From: Phallusia fumigata
Taxonomy: Eukaryota; Chordata; Ascidiacea; Phlebobranchia; Ascidiidae
Direction of reading: 5' to 3'
Assembly: GCA_008931825.1 (NCBI GenBank)
Contig: QXVZ01017280.1
Span: forward strand, 1-64,000
DNA length: 64,000 nt
Shown: piece by piece, positions 55,725 through 64,000 of the stretch
How the letters are laid out: the number at the start of each line of letters is the position of its first letter
Numbering within the stretch: position 1 is the first letter of the stretch
The notes under the pieces: generated by a model
Seen by the model: the letters and a program-made list of their open reading frames with translations, nothing else
What the model was told of the DNA's origin: nothing
The model's database searches: none
Made by a program: the position numbers and the translations under genes

Positions 55725-58700
55725 ATTAAGATTCTGTGTATGTTAGTCAATCTACAATCTACAATAGACAATGTATAATATACCGTTTCTCAGCCACTAC
55801 CAACTCAGGTTAAAATCCACTTTGCTCTTTCCTAATCCCAATTTCATTTATAAAACACGGATCCTTAGCATGTGTGTGGCCTGGAAACAACTCCATACAC
55901 AGAGTCCTTTCGGCGCAAAGTCTCAATGGGAACATGGAAATGCAAAGTGGATGTCGTTTGTAAGGTGTCACTTGCAGTGTTTTAGATAAGGACTACTTGA
56001 CTTCTGTGACGTAGGAACTTGCACCACTTGTAACGAGGTAAAAACCGGTTATTTCAATTTTGGTTAATATCTGGGTCAACTTTCTCTTTGCAAAACGTGA
56101 CCTACATCTGTCTTGCTCCAAAATTAATGCATTCAGGTGTTGCATGATCTTTTTTCCCAGCTCGTTATGTTATAATGTGCAAGTTTATTTCAATTACGGT
56201 ATATTGTGGTATATTTATGTACAAGTTTATTTCAACTTTAATGTAACCCAAGCAAAGTAAACGAAATAACAATGATAATATTCTAAGTTGCTTTGGCCTC
56301 AGGTCATTCAACTTCAGAACCTCAAAACCGATTTCAAATATAGATGATTCAATGACATATTTTATTGACACTGACAACAGAATGTTGGTTAATGACGACA
56401 TTTGGTTGGTGTTGATTACCATGGAATCGTGCAACTTACAACTTGTATACCAACTAAAGCTTAAACCAGATTAGATTTGTGTACCAACTGAAGCTTAAAC
56501 TGAAACCACCTTGGTTTTTGGCACAGTTTATTTTTACACACAACTTTGAACAATGACAATCTATCTTCTGAACGAGCTTCCAAAAACATAAAAATGTAGT
56601 TTTAAATCATACTTTAAATATAATGCATGACATTCATTCTTTGTATAACAACTTTTGTTTTGTATTTTGTTTTCCTAAAAACAAAACTTAGGCCAAAATC
56701 ACACGAGGGTGATTTTAAAGCCCGTTTTAATCTTGTTAAGCAACTTAAATGGACCCATTGTATATCTCATTCCAAGTTATAAAACCAATACAAGAACTTA
56801 TGATAATAAAACCTAACCGCATCGGCATGACATTGAGATGTTTGTTGTAAGAAAAGCACTAAGTGGTCATTCGTCAACAGATCAACGAAGCTAACACGCC
56901 ATTGGACATCTCATAATCACGTGGTTTTTAAACTGACGTATAGGAGAAGCTCTGATCTGTGTGTAATAAGATTATCAGAGCACGTTTTAAATGGTCAGCA
57001 GTTAGGTAATACACACGGTGACTGTCAATGTTTAGAATCTGTTTGTCAAAACTTGATACTCGAGGTTCAATGAACTGGATTTCTTGGGCACGACTTCTCT
57101 GGTGCGGTGTGCATTAAGGGTATTACGACACACAGAATAGACATTACCTCAGGGAAGGGGAGAATTGTCAGTGAACAGTGTTAAGTGGGAAAGGGCCACC
57201 AGAACAAAATGAGTCATATAATCCTTTAATACCGGCTGATGCTCTTTGATGGGTGTTCTAAAAATTCCGATTGTACATGAAACGTTAAGATCAGATTAAA
57301 AATCCTTCTATTGCCCCAGTCTGTTTCAAGTGGCTTAACTTTATTATAGTGAGTCTACCAGTGCTTATAAAGTTCATAAACTTTATAAAGGATACCACTT
57401 GAGATGAAGCCTAACTCACTGCAACATTTTAATGACTCAAATGTTACGTATTTTATACGGATTCGTACAAAAACCTAATGAGCTTACGTATACTAATTAA
57501 ACTAGCTTTTCCAGTAGAAACAAATACTCATCGACATATTTTCGTCAGGCAATCAGCCCAAGATGCATGGATTTTTATTCATAATTACAATTTCTCAATG
57601 CAGCTGTATTTTAGAAATAGATCTACCTCTGCATATGGAATGCAAAATCACAGCTGTTCATCATTCCTAATAGTCAATCATACGCAATCTCAACCCGTAA
57701 ACGCGTAGAAGTATGACGTAGGAAACAATTTAAATGATGCAGGAAATGCGTGTTGCGTTTTGGGCGGAAATATATTTGCCTAATTACGTTTAGAATCTGC
57801 CCTGAACGATTCACACTAAGTTATTTTTGTGTCATTTTTTTCAACATCATGCATAATGTCCAAGTCTAATCACATACAACACAGTGTGGAGTATTTGAGT
57901 CTACGAAAGCAATGCGTGCAGAATATGGACCACATATTGAACACACTCTCTGCAATGAAATCCCAAATGTGGCAGCATATATTTAGAGTCTCGTATAATA
58001 ACACGCCTCTAATACATCTGGTTTAAGGTTACGCAACCCAGCTTGGAGTAATTGCAAGGCTCATCTGCGAGCACTAAGCCACGGTGGATTTGTCCAATGC
58101 AAACTTGCTTGGAGGAAGGAATGTGGTCGACTGGGGTGGCGTGGGGTCGGGGTAATGGCGGCTTTTGGGGAAATTTTTTGTGACCTTCAAAGTTTGTGAC
58201 GTATAGGTAAGGTCGAATGTTAGGATGTTTAGCTTTGTAGCGACAGAGAGACTTTTGTTTTGTGATCTGTTAAGGTTTAGAAAACTGACAAAGTTTTAAC
58301 GGTTTGATGTTTGTGTCGGATTCTTCAAAGTACGTATCGTGTATGTTTCAAAAGAAACGTTATTTGAAATGTTTGAACAAAAACAAACGGCAGTAAATTC
58401 TCTTTCCCAACATTTATTTAGAAAGGTTTGATGCCTATAAAGGTCAACAGACAAAATGTGTCAGTTTAAAAGAATAAAATAAAATGATCTTTGAAACGTT
58501 TTGACCACAGCGATTGTCAAGTGGCAGTAAGTGCTCTTTTCTATTTATTTATTTACAACATTTTATGCCAGATGATTTCTGTTACACGGCTGAATAAACC
58601 TAATGCACTTTAAAGTTTGTTTGGTCATGGGTGGTTGGGCAGGTATCAGCTTTACACAAAATATATGCGGTAGGCTTAACATGGTTTGAAATTTTTTCTA

Positions 58701-61296
58701 ACGATTTGTATTTGTGTCCTTTTCAAGACTTTATGAGCGCAAGGCCTAAGCATTGCGCATTGAACGTTGTACGAAACGAAATTAAAACAAGTTACAAACA
58801 AGATTCATATCACCTTAGCGGTTTGGTTATGCATGGAACCTTCATAACAATACCAGAGTATTTTTACAACTTTTCACGAAGTTATCATACGCTGCATTTA
58901 ACTAGTATAATATTCGGTATTATGTGTTCATACATAAAAATCCTTTAAAGCAAGTGCAAGGCCAGATAGTATTTTGGACCAAAGCGTTTACATAACACGT
59001 AGTAAGCCAAAGTTGCGTGTGGTCTCAGGTAGCAGCCGGGAATAACCTGCACTTAATGTTGTGCTGACTGCTAAAGTTCGTCATTAGGTCGACGCGACCG
59101 CACCTTAGGCTTAACTTATGAATCACAGTCAATAATTCAAAGTACACTTGGCACCTTAGTAAAATTTCCCACAGGTTTTGAAACTGTTTTTGTGGTTTGA
59201 AATCCGACATTTCGACAGTTGTGCAGAATTTACACTATTTTGGAACTTGGGACAGGCACACACAATGAGTGTGTGGTTTCGATGCCTACAACAACATTAA
59301 ACTTTGTCAATCCTTATTCGGCTTTGCAACAACTGATTAAGAGAGTAATCCTTTTAGTTAATTTTAAAAAGTGCAGCTTAATCGGCAACATAAGTTGGAA
59401 GGAAATGTCAATGTGTTTAAACTGTCAAGCAGTGGTTTGAATACAAATTTCTTGTATGTTTGATTTACGTGTAGAATTTGTTTTGTGATAATTATAGGTT
59501 GTTCATAAACAGGTTTTAGGTGGCTTTCAAAAGTATCTTGCGACAGTGAGGTTTACGAAGCAAAATCAAAACACGAATTGTGGAACATAGAAAAACGGTA
59601 TTGGTGTTGGACTGTTTTGAAACCAAGTTTAAAATATAAACTGAAGCTACGTGGTTTTAGCATTGGCAATTACTGCTTCCGAAAACATGTCCCTGTTTGC
59701 ACTCGGCTATTGTATTTACTCAACAACAAGCGAACGTGACCAGCAAAACGTTTGAAAGTTTCCCAAAAACATCACAAAAACAAGTTCATTTCCGTTACAA
59801 ACCACGTTTAAACCTAATGCAACTCTCTCGAGAGTTGCAAACTTGTAGGCAACTTCAACCTATTTACACGAGAAATTTGTAACAAATCACCAAGCACATT
59901 ATCAGAAGTGCGCCATCGAAATCCAGTCACGCTTTCGAAGTTCTGACGTCATTTAGGCACCTGGTCACTCGTTTGATGTGTCTGCTGCATGCGAGAATAT
60001 AATTTTGTATGCATTGCTGTTGTTTGACGGTTTAATAGCACAAACAAGCACATTGGAAATGTTTTCTGTTTTGGTTTTTCAATTGTTTTTTCACAGTTTG
60101 AACTTACGTGCTTAAAGGGTTGTGAGGAATTTATTTGTTGACATTAAAAATTGCCATTTTGATCCAATTTTAGAAAGATAGTAAACGATATGATACACTT
60201 GCATTAAAAATAATGGTAAAACTTGTTGTTTGTATCGTTTAAATATGTTTTGTACACTTCATCCAATTCCTGGATTCCCCTTGGTATCAAATCTAATAAA
60301 TCTAAATTGCATTTTAAATGGGATGTAAGGCACAATACAATTTCAAGCACAGATTTTTCTGATGTCGGATGAACGAATCCTAAGTAGTAAAACTTCTTAA
60401 TCTTTTGTAATAACTTAAGATTACTTGCGATCTATAGCTTCGCATGATGTCACACTGGTATCGGTTTTGAGAAAGGCCGTTAAGATTAACGAGTTTCCAC
60501 GGGAAAAAAGGTACCAAAGTGCCGCGGTCGTCATCTAATCTCCCTGATGTGGTTAGTGGAGTGATTACATAACCTGACCAAGGTGTCTGACATCTTTCAC
60601 CTTTTCACTCCTTCCAACTTAACGTTACGGCAAGTTGAAAGGCGTGCAATTGTTTGACGTATTACCTCTTTTCAGCTGTGTATCACTGCATTGTTTCAAG
60701 TAAAGGCCTGATTGATTTGATAAAGTCCTTGACGCAACGGGTTAATAGATGACCCCATTGATGGTCTATCCGAGTCGGTATCTCATTTTTCAAGTCCTGT
60801 TCAGAGTTAATTTGTGGTTTGGTAAAAGGCTTGTGGCCTACAATAGACTGATAGCGTTATGGTACAGTCCACATATTTGATCATGCATTTTCGATAATAG
60901 TAAACGTTTCGTGTGTATTAGGTGATTTTATTAGGTGTAGACATATAATTTTTGCAAGTATTGCTTTTGATGTGCTTTTGTAGGTATAGTTTACAGGCCA
61001 ACGTTCAATACAAAGTAACATAGAACAAATTTTACAGGAGTTCTTTTAGGTACATAGTTTTAATTTAAAAATCCCCAAAATCAAATTTATCGCATAAAAA
61101 TCAATGACACTTTTCAAAAACCAACTTCAAAAATCGTGATTTAATCTGAAAGTAAACTTACACCCAAGTTAACTGAAAAGCAATCAAGTTTCCCGCGTGG
61201 CTAACAACGGAACGGACAAAATTTGTCAAACTGACAACCGCGTAGTCGCTGTAAGCCCCCTAAACTAACTTGGGAAAATTTCTCCCTGTATCCTGT

Positions 61297-61324
61297 GACG
61301 TCACACAAGTCGTTATGACGTCAC
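61297..61324. promoter_or_regulatory. Paired CRE palindromes
   Basis: Two perfect TGACGTCA sites start at 61297 and 61317, exactly 20 bp apart, about two turns of DNA. They lie 2.7 kb upstream of the gene start at 63983. Function is inferred from the motif and spacing only. Confidence 0.35.
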
Positions 61325-63789
61325 TAGTGCGGGTCGTGTTGCGTTGAATTGATGCGAGGAATTTTAACTGGCGGCCCGCATCGAAGGTTCGACCTTTTGT
61401 TTGGGGTCAGCGAATAAAGTTTGAAAGGTCACTGCAGGTCAAGTTCAGCTTAATCTTTGCGGTTACGTCATGCTTTTTGACCTTCGACTTATTATTGTTT
61501 GTACGTCATTTTGGAGTAATTTGGACAAATTTTAAAATGTAGAAAGCTGATTTTGTGGGATCTGACTTAATTCGAACATTTGAGACACAAACTTTTGCCA
61601 ACAGAATAATCCGTCCCCAAAACATTCTATAGATCGGCATTTTGGTCACCTTCAAAACAGCGAAATATTAGCATGCTAAAAAGTCATCTTGATGTAAAGT
61701 TGATAGAAAAAGTAGCAAAATACATCGTCTTCAGAAGTATTATGTCAAATATATTCTGCAATTATGCGAACTTTAAACTTTAAAACCAAAGCATTTGTTC
61801 CGCTCTTCGATCAGCATTTATCAAATAATTTATTATGTTGAAATGAGGAAAGCAAGTGAAAGTCATTGTTGAGATGACTACGCGATATGCGAAGATCTAA
61901 AGCCTTGCGGTTGGATTTCAACATAGGCTTTGTGATAAGATCCACATCTGGTCATTATATACGCGCAAAGAACTGGAAAGAACTTGAGGATAACCTGAAG
62001 TTTGCCGGTGTAATTTGATACCTCACTGAAAATTGCCTTTCTGCTGCCTACCAACGTGGGCAGAGGCTATTCACTTGCCTAATCTATTGTTATATGCTTT
62101 CCCTTTTAAATTTGGTATTAATTTGCACCTACTTTCAGGGCAATGCCCTTTTTTCTCACAATTTTCAGATTTTTTTCAAGAATATTACTTTATTAAAAGA
62201 TTTTTTGCAAAAAGGCCATTTTTAACACAAGATATAATGTGAGTTTATAGTTTAACCCACGAGTCGCTCTAATCTTTCTGCAATTCAGTTAATGGATTAC
62301 AAAGGCGAGAACAAACAAATTTTCGGTTAAAATAAATTTTCTGCAAGTAGGAGTAAATTTTTATCAAGCAGATGATAAAGTTAGTAAGCCACACAAAGTT
62401 TAATATCAATTCATTTTGCTGAATAACCATTTTAATCAACGTGCAATGAAGTAGGAACGCTATTTTTTTCACAATTTTTTGACAAATGCGCGTCAAAAAA
62501 TAGGAAACTGGCACAGACTCACATTTTATTGGAGAACATTTTTCAATCAACGTGCATGAGATGACGTAGGTACGCTAATGTTTTCAAATGATTGCGTTTT
62601 ACGATGCTCGACTGACACAGAAAATTGTATTTTTAAATGGAAAGTAAACCTAAGTGTCAGTAGTAAAAAAGGTCGTACACTGTTTTCCAGCCAGCCTAGC
62701 AAAGAGTAAATTTGGGTGGGCCGCTATTTGATGTAACTCGACACCTCGCATTGATCCTTATGTCAGATCCATCAGAATTCAAGCCCGCACCAAATTGACC
62801 CCATGCTTTTGTACGTAGAAGTTGAACAGAGATTTTGGCGGGTAGAAAAAATCATTAACTGTGTGGTGTTGTGGTCAATTGGGAAAAAATAGTTCGAAGA
62901 CCAAACTAAAAAAATACGATCTTGAAATCTTGACCAATATAACTAAACACGCATAAAAGATAGAAAGAACAAATAGAAACATGAAGTCAATGTTTATAGT
63001 ATTTCGACGGACTAAAGAATCAAACTGTCATTTGTATACCTCTAGGAACAGAAGTTTTTTCTGTTTTTTGGTTGTTAAGGGTATTTCTATTGTTTTAGAA
63101 AAATCAATCAGGCCGATTTATATTTTAGGACATATTTCTGCCCCGTTGCATTGTGATTGCAACAACAAGAATCTCTCTAAACTCAATCGATATCCACAGA
63201 TAGAATAGCAGCGGTTTGACATAAAACAAATATTTATAGCGCATCAAATCAATCAACCTGCAAATAATCGGGTTGGAATTCGCAGCACCAGATAAAACAG
63301 ATGCTCATGTGTGATCGATGTATTAGAATGATTTGAAGTGACAAAAATGCATGTTCCTTTTATTACTGGTGACGTTAGGCCGGGCAATTTTAGGGGAGAA
63401 AATCATTTAAGTGTGATTTTGGTAACATAGTAAGTAAAACAAAACGGGTTAATAAAATATCCTGGTCAGAATAGTTCCAAAAGCGACAAGCTTTATTCGT
63501 TGACCGTTTCGGCAATAACTCGTCAGTGTTTATACACGTAAGTGTAAAAACTTGGAGATTATTTTAAAAACTATTTGGGCTAGTATGTTTTCAAGGCAGG
63601 TATGTAAAGATTCGTGTTCAGCGTTCCAAAATGAAACAGTATTTTGCATTTACTTTTTTCATGGAAAAATCGTGACAAGAACTCGAATTCGATTTAAACA
63701 TCTCCGTTTCACAGCTCTGCACTTTCTCTGTAGAAACCCGCATCACATTAAACCGTTCGCCAGGTTTCAAGTGAAAACTCTGACCTTCA

Positions 63790-63954
63790 CTTGACCTTGA
63801 CATTGCGCGCCAAATTCCCTTCCGAACACGTGACCTCGCGGCTGTCAATCTTCAGTTTTTCGCCAAGAGGTTGGAAAGTGGAGCGAACCAGTGCCAAATT
63901 CTTTGTGATTCCGCTTAATTGAAAGGCGAAATCCGAAGGTTTAGTTGCTATAAA
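63790..63954 (+). promoter_or_regulatory. Promoter-like motif cluster
   Basis: Within 165 bp lie a nuclear-receptor half site with the FTZ-F1/ERR extension TGACCTTGA (63792-63800), an E2F-type TTGCGCGCCAAAT (63803-63815), an E-box CACGTG (63827-63832) and TATAAA (63949-63954). The TATA box is 34 bp upstream of an ATG. Together they suggest a real plus-strand promoter. Confidence 0.45.
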
Positions 63955-63982
63955 CAGAAGCGATTCTAGTTAAGCCATCAAA

Positions 63983-64000
63983 ATGAGAGTTGAATCTCAA
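63983..64000 (+). CDS. Start of a gene cut by the window end
   Basis: ATCAAAATGAGAG is a good start context (A at -3) directly downstream of the TATA box, opening MRVESQ before the sequence ends. Six codons are too few to name a family. The call rests on the promoter-like cluster upstream and the TATA-to-ATG spacing. Confidence 0.35.

Larger units (their letters stand above)
52664..63780. other. 11-kb non-coding interval
   Basis: I find no exon with conserved coding character over this long stretch. It begins with the KATNAL2 promoter. Contents that can be named are the MITE at 55621-55724, a short direct repeat (GTACAAGTTTATTTCAA-like) at 56173-56234, another (GTACCAACTGAAGCTTAAAC-like) at 56447-56503, and a pair of CRE palindromes at 61297-61324. 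The length suggests upstream regulatory DNA of the gene starting at 63983, but that is inference. Confidence 0.45.

Overview
The window looks like nuclear DNA of an ascidian tunicate, most likely Ciona. It is AT-rich, with small GT-AG introns (mostly 100-600 bp, some over 1 kb), compact genes, chordate-type orthologues, a tRNA-headed SINE with an (AAAC)n tail, and many short non-autonomous DNA transposons. The species is an inference from gene style and repeats; no species marker is present. Exon boundaries were worked out by hand from reading frame, splice signals and family alignments recalled from memory.

Layout. 0-4.4 kb: a small unrecognised CDS, a hAT-type MITE and a four-exon gene for a stand-alone LRRC8/pannexin-like channel domain (+). 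4.4-15 kb: three housekeeping genes on the minus strand, RBM28 (8 exons, nucleolar ribosome biogenesis), PPP1R2 (protein phosphatase-1 inhibitor 2) and TAF11 (TFIID histone-fold subunit, with a probable frame problem in its last exon). 15-19.9 kb: non-coding, with a perfect hairpin and other repeats. 19.9-24.1 kb: a seven-exon class A GPCR (+) with a long cytoplasmic tail and an intronic cluster of cAMP-response-element palindromes. 24.9-30.5 kb: CFAP53/CCDC11 (11 exons, minus). 30.9-41.1 kb: three tandem paralogues of a PtpB-type (Y_phosphatase3) tyrosine phosphatase (+), each with six exons and a hydrophobic segment inserted before the catalytic loop. 41.1-45.6 kb: convergent intergenic DNA holding an old ~150-bp tandem repeat broken by a hAT element and a SINE fragment. 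45.6-52.7 kb: KATNAL2 (14 exons, minus). 52.7-64 kb: 11 kb with no gene I can support, ending in a promoter-like cluster and the first codons of a gene that runs off the window.

How the genes relate. Most are unlinked in function. CFAP53 and KATNAL2 are both cilium or axoneme associated and flank the phosphatase cluster. CFAP53 and the first phosphatase are divergent with about 500 bp between their start codons, so they may share a promoter. The least ordinary items are the membrane-segment PtpB-like phosphatase triplet, the LRR-less LRRC8-type channel, the TAF11 C-terminal frame conflict and the repeat structures.
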